Assembly: GCA_025453745.1 (NCBI GenBank)
Contig: JALOPS010000004.1
Span: 1-35,626, forward strand
Reading direction: 5' to 3'
Length of the DNA: 35,626 nt
Source: Gemmatimonadaceae bacterium
GTDB taxonomy: Bacteria; Gemmatimonadota; Gemmatimonadetes; Gemmatimonadales; Gemmatimonadaceae
Each line of letters starts with the position of its first letter. Position 1 is the first letter of the stretch. Shown piece after piece: positions 8,480-16,574 of this stretch. The position numbers were made by a program, and so were the translations under genes. The notes beneath the pieces are model-generated. The model was not told the origin of the DNA. It saw only the letters and a list, made by a program, of their open reading frames with translations, and did no database searches.

Positions 8480-8872
8480 ATGATCCGTATCGAACACATT
8501 GCCGTCTGGACATCCGACGTCGAGCGACTCACGGCGTTCTATGCGACCTACTTTGACGCCACGGCCGGTGAACGCTACGAGAATCCGCGATGGGGCTTTG
8601 CCTCGCGCTTCCTCAGTTTCCCGGATGGACCGCGCTTCGAGATCATGAGCTCCACGGTGATCCCCACCGTCCCCTTCGAACCCGGGGCACAGCGCATGGG
8701 GCTCACCCACGTGGCGCTCTCCGTCGGCTCGGAACAGGCGGTGAACGCCATCACCGAACGCCTGCGCACGGACGGCTACCGCGTGGTCGACGAGGCCCGT
8801 TGGACGGGCGACGGCTACTACGAAAGCGTCATCCTCGATCCGGACGGTACGCGGACCGAAATCACGATCTAG
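8480..8872 (+). CDS. VOC-family protein (glyoxalase/dioxygenase fold)
   Basis: A 130-residue cytosolic protein with two beta-alpha-beta-beta-beta modules of the vicinal oxygen chelate fold, its usual length. The four expected metal positions are all occupied: His6 (IEHIAVW), Glu54 (RFEIM), His77 (LTHVAL) and Glu127 (TRTEIT). It ends in the common LDPDGTRTEI motif. It could be a lactoylglutathione lyase-like or related metalloenzyme; the substrate cannot be told from sequence. It starts 17 bases after the preceding stop, so the two may be co-transcribed. Its stop codon overlaps that of the convergent MFS gene by four bases (CTAG). Confidence 0.85.
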   Translation: MIRIEHIAVWTSDVERLTAFYATYFDATAGERYENPRWGFASRFLSFPDGPRFEIMSSTVIPTVPFEPGAQRMGLTHVALSVGSEQAVNAITERLRTDGYRVVDEARWTGDGYYESVILDPDGTRTEITI

Positions 8873-10107
8873 CCCGCCGTCGGTGCGGCGTGCTCCCGCA
8901 TGTCGAACCGCCAGAACTTCGGCAGCAGCACGGCGAGCGCCACACTCCCCAGCACGCAGAGCACACCACCGCTGACGACCGATGTCCGCACGCTCGTCAG
9001 GCTCGCGACCAAACCCGCCTCCGCGTTGCCGAGCATCGGGCCGCTCATGTAGCTGATCTGCTCGATGCCGGCGAGCCGACCGCGGTAGCTGTCGGGAATC
9101 GTCTGGTTCCAGAGCGACATGCGGAACAGCGCACTCACCATGTCCGCCGCACCGGCACAGACGAGCATCAGCAGCGCGACCCATGCAGCCGACGCAAGGC
9201 CGAAGCCGACAATCGCCACGCCCCACGCGCTCGCCGCCAGCACGATGGCCGCGCCATAGCGTGACACACGCGTGGTCCATCGACTGGTGGAGGACACGAG
9301 AAATGCGCCGAGCGCGGGCGCAGCGTACATGACGCCGAGCACGGCGCCCCCTCCAAGGCGCTCGGCCATGGCGGGAAAGAGCGCGTTGGGCATACCGAAG
9401 AGCATCGCATTGAAGTCGATCAGATACGAGCCCATCAGCTCTTGCCGACTGCGCGCGTAGCGCACGCCCTCGCCAATGCGCGCGATCGACGGCGGCTCAG
9501 CGTCGTCTGCCGGCGGGACCGCAGGCACACCCCACACGGCCACCAGCGACACCACAAACGTCAACACGTCGAACACATACGTGCCGCTCACGCCAACGGT
9601 GGTGAGCAACACGCCACCCAGCGCGGGCCCGCCGACGGCAGCAGCCGTGCCCACCGCCCCGCGCAGTGCAGCCACCGCCGGAATGTCGTCGCGCGCGACC
9701 AGCCGCGGGACCATGGCCTCGAGTGCGGGGCGGTGGAACCCCGAGGCCGCCGATGCGAGCGCCGCCAACACGTAAAGCGCCCAGAGCCGCGGCGACGCGA
9801 GCGATGCGTTCACCGCGAGCAACACGGACGCCGACGCCAGCACGATCTCGCTCGCCAACACCAGCCGCCGACGGTCGTGCGCATCGGCATACGCACCGCC
9901 CAGCAACGCCGCGCCCAAAAGCGGCACCAGCTCCGCGACGCCCAGCATCCCCACCGCAAACGACGAGCGCGTGAGCGTGTACACCTGATACGGCAGCGCG
10001 ACCATGGTCACGAAGCTGCCAACCGCCGAGACGGCCTGGCCGATCAGGATGCGCCGATAGGCGGGCGCTCGACCAAGTACGGTGAGATCGGGCAGGAGGC
10101 GACGCAT
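8869..10107 (-). CDS. MFS transporter (EntS/MFS_3-like exporter)
   Basis: A 412-residue inner-membrane protein with about twelve hydrophobic segments. The N-terminal half contains the MFS loop signature in altered form (GGAYADAHDRRRLVL, after helix 2), followed by ALASAASGFHRPALEAMVPRLV, a block typical of the MFS_3 exporters related to the enterobactin exporter EntS. The second half carries WNQTIPDSYRGRLAGIEQ, also typical of this group. A proton-driven exporter of small molecules is likely; the substrate is unknown. It stands alone: its 3' end overlaps the VOC gene, and a 57-base gap separates its start from the 3' end of the upstream minus-strand gene, so read-through from that operon is possible. 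Confidence 0.88.
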   Translation of the reverse strand: MRRLLPDLTVLGRAPAYRRILIGQAVSAVGSFVTMVALPYQVYTLTRSSFAVGMLGVAELVPLLGAALLGGAYADAHDRRRLVLASEIVLASASVLLAVNASLASPRLWALYVLAALASAASGFHRPALEAMVPRLVARDDIPAVAALRGAVGTAAAVGGPALGGVLLTTVGVSGTYVFDVLTFVVSLVAVWGVPAVPPADDAEPPSIARIGEGVRYARSRQELMGSYLIDFNAMLFGMPNALFPAMAERLGGGAVLGVMYAAPALGAFLVSSTSRWTTRVSRYGAAIVLAASAWGVAIVGFGLASAAWVALLMLVCAGAADMVSALFRMSLWNQTIPDSYRGRLAGIEQISYMSGPMLGNAEAGLVASLTSVRTSVVSGGVLCVLGSVALAVLLPKFWRFDMREHAAPTAG

Positions 10108-10164
10108 GCGCCGCCAAAGGTAGCACCGCGCCGCGTCACACTCGACGCGCCGCGCATCCCGCCG

Positions 10165-10764
10165 CTATCGCATGCCCCGCGTGCGCTCCCACACGAGCCC
10201 GGCCGGATTCGCGATCGACAATCGCTCCGGTGCCGACCGCGCCACCGCCAGCCGCATCGGCGTCGCGTCGTCCTCCTGCACGTACTCGAGCTCCACCACG
10301 GTGCTGTCGCCACGCTCGAGCGTGACCGCGCGCGCAATGGGAAAGCGCTCCGTCGCGCCGCGCGCGCCCTGCCCCACCACCACGTCGGTCGCGGTGATCT
10401 CGAGGGAACGCCCCGCGTACCTGGCATTCGTCGTCGTCCACGCGCCGAGGACCAACGGCGAGAGCTCTCGCGGCGGCGTGGGACGCATGAGCTGCACGGC
10501 AACTACCGCGAGGCCGCACACCGCCGCGACACCCGGCAACACGAACGCGCGCGCGTTGCGCGTCGCCCGCGCCGGCGCCGGCGCCACGGCCGGTACGGCG
10601 TGCATCGACGGACGCGTCGGCCGCTTGGGCGGCAGTGCCATCAACTCCCCCACGCCGTGCATGAAATCGCGCAGGTCGATGGGTTGCGTGAGATCGCCGG
10701 GTGCCAAGGGTTTGGTCGGCGGCGCGGTCGGCTCGTGTGCCGGTGCGGGAGTCTCGGGCATCAT
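10165..10764 (-). CDS. Single-pass membrane protein, unknown function
   Basis: A 199-residue protein without a family I recognise. The first 70 residues are Pro/Ala/Thr-rich and lack a signal peptide. One hydrophobic helix (ARAFVLPGVAAVCGLAVVAVQL without its flanks, about 72-91) is followed by a C-terminal domain with beta-strand character (RYAGRSLEITATDVVVG, TVVELEYVQEDD). This suggests a cytoplasmic N-terminus and a periplasmic C-terminal domain. The start codon shares one base with the stop of the HD-GYP gene (TGATG), so translation is probably coupled. Its role is presumably linked to the HD-GYP protein or the pseudopilin. A second ATG follows immediately at 10761. Confidence 0.7.
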   Translation of the reverse strand: MMPETPAPAHEPTAPPTKPLAPGDLTQPIDLRDFMHGVGELMALPPKRPTRPSMHAVPAVAPAPARATRNARAFVLPGVAAVCGLAVVAVQLMRPTPPRELSPLVLGAWTTTNARYAGRSLEITATDVVVGQGARGATERFPIARAVTLERGDSTVVELEYVQEDDATPMRLAVARSAPERLSIANPAGLVWERTRGMR

Positions 10765-12803
10765 CAGGTCAGGACGAGGTCGGGCGGCGCGACAACTTCG
10801 GCGGCCGACACACCACGCGTCGGACGGGCGGGCAGCGCGTGGTCAGCGGCGATCGCGAGCAGTGCATCGACAACACGTGGTTCGAAGGCGCGCCCCGCAT
10901 CGGCCACGATGATCGCCAGCGTTTGCTCGACGCTCAGCCCTCGGCGATAAGGGCGATCGCTCGTCAGCGCATCGTACACGTCGGCGACGCTGAGCACGCG
11001 CGCCAACCACGGGATCTCCTCGCCAATCAGCCGATCGGGATAGCCCGTGCCATCGACCCGTTCGTGGTGCGAGCGCACGATCGAGAGCACCGAGGCGAAC
11101 ACCGGCAGTGGCCGCAGGATCTGCTCGCCGATGACGGGGTGCCGCTCGACGATGGCGCGTTCCTCCGCAGTCAACGGGCCCGCCTTGTCGAGGATCGACG
11201 CGGGCACACCGATCTTGCCGATGTCGTGCAGCAGGGCGCCACGTTGCAGCGTCTGCAGCTCCGGCGTCGCAAGCCCCAGTCGTTCGCCGAGCGCGAGGGC
11301 AAGCGTGGTGACGCGGTCGGTGTGGCCGGCCGTCCACGGGGAGTTCGCATCGATCGCGTTCGCGAACGCGCGCAGCGCTCCGAGCGAGAGCGCGTCGAGC
11401 CGCTCCATCAGCAGCGTGTTGGCCACACCCATCGCCAGGCGATCCGCCAGCCGTCGCGCGGCGGCGACGTCGTCGTCGGCCATGGACACGCTGTCGCCCT
11501 GAGTGAGGGTGACCACGCCCAGCAGTTCCGCATCGTGCACGAGCGGGAGGACCACATGTGTGTGCTCCACACCCATCGTGGGTCCCCACCCGACAGCCGG
11601 ATGCGCGCCCGCGCGCGCATCGAGCTGCTGCACGCGCCCCGCGGCGTTGAGCATCGTTCGCTCCGCCGCGGACACCGTGCGCTGTTCGCGCTGCAGGTGC
11701 GGCACTTTCGGATCGATCCACGAGATCTCGAGCGTATCCGGCTCGTCGCCGACGAGGGCGATGGAGACGCGCGAGTGCGTACCGATGGCGCAGAAATGCC
11801 CCAGCGCCGCCTGCACGAGCGCGCGCCGCTCGCGATCGCGGAGCGCCGCCTCGTCGATCGCATCCATGTGGCCGAGCAGCGCCACCTGCCGGGAAAGCGC
11901 CGTGGTCATGCCGTTGAAGGCGTCGCCCAGGTCGGCGTACTCGTCCCCGCGCGGAATGTGCACGGGGGTCGAGAAATCGCCCGCCGCCACGCGCGCCGTG
12001 CCGTCGTGCAACTGCACGAGCGGCGCGGTACTGCGACGAATCTGCCGATGTGCGAGCATGAAGGCCGCCACGACGGCGAGGGCAACAAGGAGTGCCAGCG
12101 TACGAGACAGGCCGCGCAACGGCGCGAAGACCTCGTCGGTCGCTTCGGCGGTCACCAGATGCCACGACTCCGCGCCGTACTCGAACCGCAGGAAGAGCTC
12201 GCGATGACCGAAGACGAGCTCCGGCGTGAACGCGGCCGACTGCGCGCCTGCCGACGTGCGCAACCACGCACGCATGCGCTCGACCGTCTCGGCGGACGCA
12301 TCATCGCTGCAGCGGATGCGCGTCCGAGAACGCACCGTGAAGACGCAGTACGTCGCCCGCTCCCCCTGCACCACTTCGGACAGCGACACCCACAGTCGCG
12401 ACGCGTCGAGCGTGGTGGCGTACGTCCGCTCATCTGCGCTGCGACGCACGAAGCGCAGCTCGGCGTCGCCCGAGGGGTGCGACGCGTCGTCGACGACGAG
12501 CAGTGGTGCACCCGCGCGGAGATGCGCACGCGCATCCGGTGCGAGGTCGTCGAAGCGCACGACGCCGCCGCGGTCGTCGCGCACGCCGATGTGCGACTCC
12601 GCCGCGATCGCACCCAGGAGCGTGAGCGAGGCCGACTTGGCCAGGCGCAGCACGCGCTCCTGTGATTCGTCGACCAGCGACGCCCGGACCGTCCAGTAGC
12701 CCACCGCGGACACCGCAAGCACCGGCAGCAGTGCGGCGCCCAGAAAGCTCGCCAGCAGCCGACGCCCCACCCGCGTCGCGAGAAAGCCCATCGGCGCCGT
12801 CAT
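10764..12803 (-). CDS. Membrane HD-GYP protein with HAMP and GAF domains (probable c-di-GMP phosphodiesterase)
   Basis: A 679-residue inner-membrane signalling protein. Helix 1 (about 14-35), a periplasmic sensor region (about 40-230), helix 2 (about 233-252), HAMP (about 252-305), a GAF-like domain (about 325-450) and an HD-GYP domain (about 455-655). The HD-GYP hallmarks are all present: HTDRV, LLHDIGKIGVP with the HD pair near 526, HPVIGE, SHHERVDGTGYPDRL near 578-592 and DVYDALTSDRPYRRG. The family hydrolyses cyclic di-GMP to pGpG or GMP. Nothing suggests loss of activity. It begins three bases after the pseudopilin stop codon and is translationally coupled to the next gene, so the three form an operon and it may control surface attachment or secretion through c-di-GMP. 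Confidence 0.93.
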   Translation of the reverse strand: MTAPMGFLATRVGRRLLASFLGAALLPVLAVSAVGYWTVRASLVDESQERVLRLAKSASLTLLGAIAAESHIGVRDDRGGVVRFDDLAPDARAHLRAGAPLLVVDDASHPSGDAELRFVRRSADERTYATTLDASRLWVSLSEVVQGERATYCVFTVRSRTRIRCSDDASAETVERMRAWLRTSAGAQSAAFTPELVFGHRELFLRFEYGAESWHLVTAEATDEVFAPLRGLSRTLALLVALAVVAAFMLAHRQIRRSTAPLVQLHDGTARVAAGDFSTPVHIPRGDEYADLGDAFNGMTTALSRQVALLGHMDAIDEAALRDRERRALVQAALGHFCAIGTHSRVSIALVGDEPDTLEISWIDPKVPHLQREQRTVSAAERTMLNAAGRVQQLDARAGAHPAVGWGPTMGVEHTHVVLPLVHDAELLGVVTLTQGDSVSMADDDVAAARRLADRLAMGVANTLLMERLDALSLGALRAFANAIDANSPWTAGHTDRVTTLALALGERLGLATPELQTLQRGALLHDIGKIGVPASILDKAGPLTAEERAIVERHPVIGEQILRPLPVFASVLSIVRSHHERVDGTGYPDRLIGEEIPWLARVLSVADVYDALTSDRPYRRGLSVEQTLAIIVADAGRAFEPRVVDALLAIAADHALPARPTRGVSAAEVVAPPDLVLT

Positions 12804-12806
12804 CGC

Positions 12807-13328
12807 CTAGAAGTTCTTGGCGAGCCCGATCCAGCCGCCGTCGTTGGCAACGATGACGTCGTCGCGACTGGGTCGCGCAGTCAGCGGCGCGATGGACGCG
12901 CCATCCTTGCCGAGGCTGAAGAGATCGTAGCGCGAATTGATGGGGACGAGAAAGCGGTCCTTGCGCGCTCCGGCGGGCGGAGTGTTGCCCGGTCGATTCT
13001 CCGGGAATGGCACGTACCGATACGGGCGTCCCCACGGATCGAGCCCGCCTCGGCCGATGTCTGCGAGCGTTGCCGGCAGCGGGTTTGCTGCCGCGAGGTC
13101 GATGGCGATGGCGCGCAGGTCGCCGATCGCGCGGGCGACCTTGGCGCGGTCGACGGCTTCCTGGAACTTCGGGAACGCGATGCCCGAAATGATCCCGATG
13201 ATGGTCAGGACCGAGATGATCTCGATGAGCGTGAATGCGCCGCGCCGGTTGCGAAGGCGCGACCGGACGTCGCGCCCGCCGAGAGCTGCGGGGCGAGGCG
13301 AAAAGTCGGGGGACGGCCGAGCATGCAT
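12807..13328 (-). CDS. GspG-like type II secretion/type IV pilin-like major pseudopilin
   Basis: A 173-residue protein with a prepilin leader of about 31 residues ending RRGA, then FTLIEIISVLTIIGIISGIA, the N-methylated hydrophobic helix with Glu at position +5. A prepilin peptidase would cut after the Gly and methylate the Phe or neighbouring residue. The globular part has the GspG hallmarks DPWGRPYRY and DLFSLGKDG, the latter from the calcium-binding loop in known major pseudopilins. The leader is longer than usual and begins at ATG 13328, which lies inside a 15-bp palindrome. No GspE, GspF or other secretion gene is nearby, so this is an orphan pseudopilin placed with an HD-GYP gene. A type IV pilin-like role cannot be excluded. 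Confidence 0.88.
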   Translation of the reverse strand: MHARPSPDFSPRPAALGGRDVRSRLRNRRGAFTLIEIISVLTIIGIISGIAFPKFQEAVDRAKVARAIGDLRAIAIDLAAANPLPATLADIGRGGLDPWGRPYRYVPFPENRPGNTPPAGARKDRFLVPINSRYDLFSLGKDGASIAPLTARPSRDDVIVANDGGWIGLAKNF

Positions 13329-13335
13329 TGCATGC
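13321..13335. promoter_or_regulatory. Perfect 15-bp palindrome at the pseudopilin start codon
   Basis: GCATGCA-T-TGCATGC is symmetrical around base 13328, which is the first base of the pseudopilin ATG. It could be an operator, a hairpin masking the start codon in mRNA, or coincidence. There is no direct evidence for any of these. Confidence 0.35.
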
Positions 13336-13663
13336 TACAGACGCACGGCGGTGTCGAGTCGTATCGCCGAGCCCGCCGTGTGACATCGGGGCGTGCGGTC
13401 GAGCGCGTCTGGGGAGGGAGCCCGGCGTCCCCGCTCAGGCGCGGGCCGCGGTTTCAGACGGGTGAGCCCGGGCGGCGGGACCCGATCCGATCAGGTCAGC
13501 CGATCGTTGCGTCCTCAGATCGCATAGCGTTCCGAGAGCGCACGAAAAGCCGAGCACCATAGAATTCCTATTGAGCCACAAAAGCGACACAAACCGCCAA
13601 GTATTCTCCGCGGAAATCCGTGCCCCATCCGCGAGGCGCCGATTCCCTGTGGCCGCAGTCGCT
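13336..13663 (-). other. Gap between glgC 3' end and pseudopilin gene, probable promoter and long leader
   Basis: These 328 bases hold no gene I can support. On the minus strand, upstream of the pseudopilin, an AT-richer patch (13550-13615) contains a weak promoter-like pair, TTTTGT and TATGGT 16 bases apart. Downstream of it lies a GC-rich segment with pairing potential: 13406-13411 with 13455-13460 (CGTCTG/CAGACG) enclosing a CCCGC/GCGGG hairpin near 13430-13445. If transcription starts in the AT-rich patch the leader would be about 200 bases. I do not recognise a known riboswitch. Confidence 0.3.
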
Positions 13664-14962
13664 CTACCGACCCATTCGATCGAGCATCGGCTGCGTGATC
13701 AGCACGCGCCCCTTCGCCGACCGCCGGAACCGCTTGGCGTCGAGCTCCGCGTCCTCCCCCACCACCAGTCCCGCGGGGATCCGCACGCCCCGATCGAGAA
13801 TCACGTTGCGCAACCGCGCATGCCGCGCGATGTCCGCGTCGGGGAGCACGACGCAGCCGTCGACCTGCGCGTACGAATGCACATGCGCACCGGTGCACAG
13901 CAGACTGCGATGCACACTCGCCCCGGACACGATGCACCCGCCGGACACCACCGAGTTAAGCGCCTGCCCGCGACGCCCCTCCGCATTGTGCACGAACTTG
14001 GCCGGCGGTGTGATCTCCGCGTAGGTCCAGATGGGCCACTTGGTTTCGAAGAGATCGAGCGCCGGCGTCACGGTCGTGAGGTCGATGTTCGCTTCCCAGT
14101 ACGCGTCGATCGTCCCCGCGTCACGCCAGTACGCCTCGACCTCCGAATCCGAGCGCACGCACGACCTGTCGAAGCGATGGGCCACGGCTTTGCCATTCGC
14201 CACGACATACGGAATGATGTCCTTGCCGAAGTCGCGGCTTGAATCGGGATCCGCCGCATCCCGCCGCAGCAGCTCGGCGAGTTTCTCCGTCTTGAACACG
14301 TAGATCCCCATGCTCGCGAGCGCCATGTCGGGCTGCCCGGGCATGCCCGGCGGGTCCGCAGGCTTCTCGAGGAACGATACGATCTGCCCCGATGCATCGA
14401 CCTGCATGACGCCAAAGCCCGTCGCGTCCGCACGTGGCACCACGAGACATCCCACTGTCACGTCGGCGTCCTGGTCGACGTGCTGCTGCAACATCAGCTC
14501 GTAGTCCATCTTGTAGACGTGATCGCCCGCGAGGATCACCATGTACTCGGGCGCATACGGCTCGATGATGTCGAGGTTCTGATAGACCGCGTCGGCCGTG
14601 CCGTCGTACCACTGCGTCTCCGACACACGTTGACTGGCCGGCAGAATGTCGAAGCTCTCGTTGCGTTCCGGGCGCAGGAAGTTCCAGCCGCGTTGCAGAT
14701 GGCGGATCAGCGAATGCGCCTTGTACTGCGTGGCCACGCCGATGCGACGGATGCCGGAGTTGATCGCGTTCGACAGCGCGAAGTCAATGATGCGCGTCTT
14801 GCCGCCGAAGTAGACGGCGGGCTTGGCGCGTCGGTCGGTCAGTTCGTAGAGCCGAGAGCCGCGTCCGCCAGCGAGGACGTAGGCCATGGCGTTTCGGGCG
14901 AGGATTCCGGAGCGACGCGGATTGGCGTGCATTGCGAAAGCGGTCGGGCGGGAAGGACGCAT
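13664..14962 (-). CDS. glgC: Glucose-1-phosphate adenylyltransferase (ADP-glucose pyrophosphorylase)
   Basis: A 432-residue enzyme making ADP-glucose from ATP and glucose 1-phosphate, the regulated first step of bacterial glycogen synthesis. The nucleotide-binding loop GGRGSRL (32-38), [38 protein letters not shown], the catalytic-region [23 protein letters not shown] with the sugar-phosphate lysine, and [14 protein letters not shown] all match the E. coli enzyme closely. The C-terminal left-handed helix domain ([12 protein letters not shown]) is complete. The Lys of the allosteric region (RRAKPAV) is kept. The ATG at 14962 has a weak GGAG nearby; ATG 14932 would give a 422-residue protein, closer to the usual N-terminus. 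It is divergent from glgA with a 159-base shared promoter region. Confidence 0.96.
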   Translation of the reverse strand: MRPSRPTAFAMHANPRRSGILARNAMAYVLAGGRGSRLYELTDRRAKPAVYFGGKTRIIDFALSNAINSGIRRIGVATQYKAHSLIRHLQRGWNFLRPERNESFDILPASQRVSETQWYDGTADAVYQNLDIIEPYAPEYMVILAGDHVYKMDYELMLQQHVDQDADVTVGCLVVPRADATGFGVMQVDASGQIVSFLEKPADPPGMPGQPDMALASMGIYVFKTEKLAELLRRDAADPDSSRDFGKDIIPYVVANGKAVAHRFDRSCVRSDSEVEAYWRDAGTIDAYWEANIDLTTVTPALDLFETKWPIWTYAEITPPAKFVHNAEGRRGQALNSVVSGGCIVSGASVHRSLLCTGAHVHSYAQVDGCVVLPDADIARHARLRNVILDRGVRIPAGLVVGEDAELDAKRFRRSAKGRVLITQPMLDRMGR

Positions 14963-15121
14963 CCGGCTCCGGACCAGGGCGGGTCCGACCTGGAGGAGCG
15001 GCGGGGCGTCGGAGAGTCTGCGATGTGGCCCGACGCGGCGTAAGGGCGAACCGGGACGTACATTCGCCCGGCCGGGTCACTGTGCAGTCGCCGCTCCCTC
15101 TTCCCGCCCGTTTCGCCCACC

Positions 15122-16561
15122 ATGGACGTCCTCTTCGTCGCCGCAGAAGCCGCTCCCCTGGTCAAGACCGGCGGCCTCGCCGACGTGGCCGCCGCGCTTC
15201 CCGCCGCGCTCCGTACGGGTGGCCACGATGTGCGCCTCGTCATGCCGCGCTACCGCACACTCCGCGAGCAGGGCATTCCCATGACCGGGCCGATCGCGGC
15301 GTCGTTCCTCACCATCGGCAATCGCACCGAGGAACTGCGCGTCTGGCTCGGCGAGGCAAACGGGGTACCCGTCTACTTCCTCGACATCCCCGCCGCGTTC
15401 GAACGCAGTGCGATCTACGGCGAGGGCGACGATGCACGCCGCTTCCTGCTCTTCACGCGCGGCGTGCTGGCGCTGCTGCAGCACCTTCGTGAAGTCGATG
15501 GCTGGCAGCCGCATGTGGTCCACGCGCACGACTGGCATGCCGCCCTCGTCGCGAACTACATGAAGACGGTGCTCGCCTACACGTTCGGACACATCGGCAC
15601 GGTCTTCACGATCCACAACCTGGCGTATCAAGGCCAGTTCGCGCCCAACGTGCTCGATCTCTCCGGCCTCGGCGACGGTGGGCTGATCGAGAACAGCGTC
15701 GGCCCCGGCATCGCGGGCTCGTTCGACTTCATGGCGCGCGGCATCGCCTTCAGCGACGTGGTGACCACCGTCAGCCCCACGTACGCGCAGGAAATCATGA
15801 CCGGCGAGTACGGTGAGCGCCTCGACGGACTGCTGCGCGCCAAGCGCGAACGCGTCACCGGCATCTTGAACGGCATCGACACCACCACCTTCGACCCGGC
15901 CACCGACCCGCATATCGCCACGCCGTACGACGTCGACGATCCCTCCGGCAAAGCGGAGTGCAAAGCCGCGCTGCAGCATGCCTTCGGCTGGTCGACCGAC
16001 CCCGACCGGCCGCTCATTGGCGTCGTCTCGCGTCTGGTTGAACAGAAGGGACTCGACCTGCTCGACGGCGTGATGCCGTGGCTGCTGCGTGAGACCGACG
16101 CGCAGGTCGTCATCCTCGGCTCGGGGCAGCAACATCTCGAGGATCGCTTCCGTCGGCATGCCATCGGTGCGACCGATCGCGTGGGACTGCGCCTGGGCTT
16201 CGACGCGCCGCTCGCGCAACGCATCTACGCGGGCAGCGATCTCTTCCTCATGCCCTCGCGCTTCGAGCCCTGCGGGCTCGGCCAGATGATCGCGCTGCGC
16301 TACGGGAGTGTGCCGGTGGTGCGCGCGACGGGTGGTCTCGTCGACACGGTGCGCGAAGGGTACGACGGGAACGGCTTCCGCTTTCATCGCTTCGACGGCT
16401 ACGACTTCGGAGATGCGATCACGCGCGCGCTGCGCACGTATCGCGATCCGACGAGCTGGGCGATTCTGCGCGAGCGCGGCATGCGCGAGGACAACTCGTG
16501 GAAGCACGCCGCGGGGTACTACCTCGGCGTGTACGAGTGGGCGCGCCAGCTCGTGCGGTAA
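15122..16561 (+). CDS. glgA: Glycogen synthase (ADP-glucose type)
   Basis: A 479-residue GT5-family enzyme that adds glucose from ADP-glucose to the non-reducing end of alpha-1,4-glucan. The N-terminal ADP-glucose-binding motif KTGGL is at 15-19, followed by HAHDWHAAL and FTIHNLAYQG. The C-terminal half carries GVVSRLVEQKGLDLL and FEPCGLGQMIALRYGSVPVV with the catalytic-region Glu382, then ATGGLVDTV. Length is typical (about 477 in E. coli). The start is the ATG at 15122, with no obvious ribosome-binding site. It is divergent from glgC, so both halves of the ADP-glucose pathway share one intergenic region. No branching enzyme or glycogen phosphorylase is in view. Confidence 0.96.
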   Translation: MDVLFVAAEAAPLVKTGGLADVAAALPAALRTGGHDVRLVMPRYRTLREQGIPMTGPIAASFLTIGNRTEELRVWLGEANGVPVYFLDIPAAFERSAIYGEGDDARRFLLFTRGVLALLQHLREVDGWQPHVVHAHDWHAALVANYMKTVLAYTFGHIGTVFTIHNLAYQGQFAPNVLDLSGLGDGGLIENSVGPGIAGSFDFMARGIAFSDVVTTVSPTYAQEIMTGEYGERLDGLLRAKRERVTGILNGIDTTTFDPATDPHIATPYDVDDPSGKAECKAALQHAFGWSTDPDRPLIGVVSRLVEQKGLDLLDGVMPWLLRETDAQVVILGSGQQHLEDRFRRHAIGATDRVGLRLGFDAPLAQRIYAGSDLFLMPSRFEPCGLGQMIALRYGSVPVVRATGGLVDTVREGYDGNGFRFHRFDGYDFGDAITRALRTYRDPTSWAILRERGMREDNSWKHAAGYYLGVYEWARQLVR

Positions 16562-16574
16562 CGAGAGGCGCCTC

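Noticed and set aside
8480-10107. Antibiotic resistance pair (VOC protein plus MFS exporter)
   Set aside because: The genes are convergent, not co-transcribed, and the VOC protein shows no features specific to fosfomycin or bleomycin resistance proteins.
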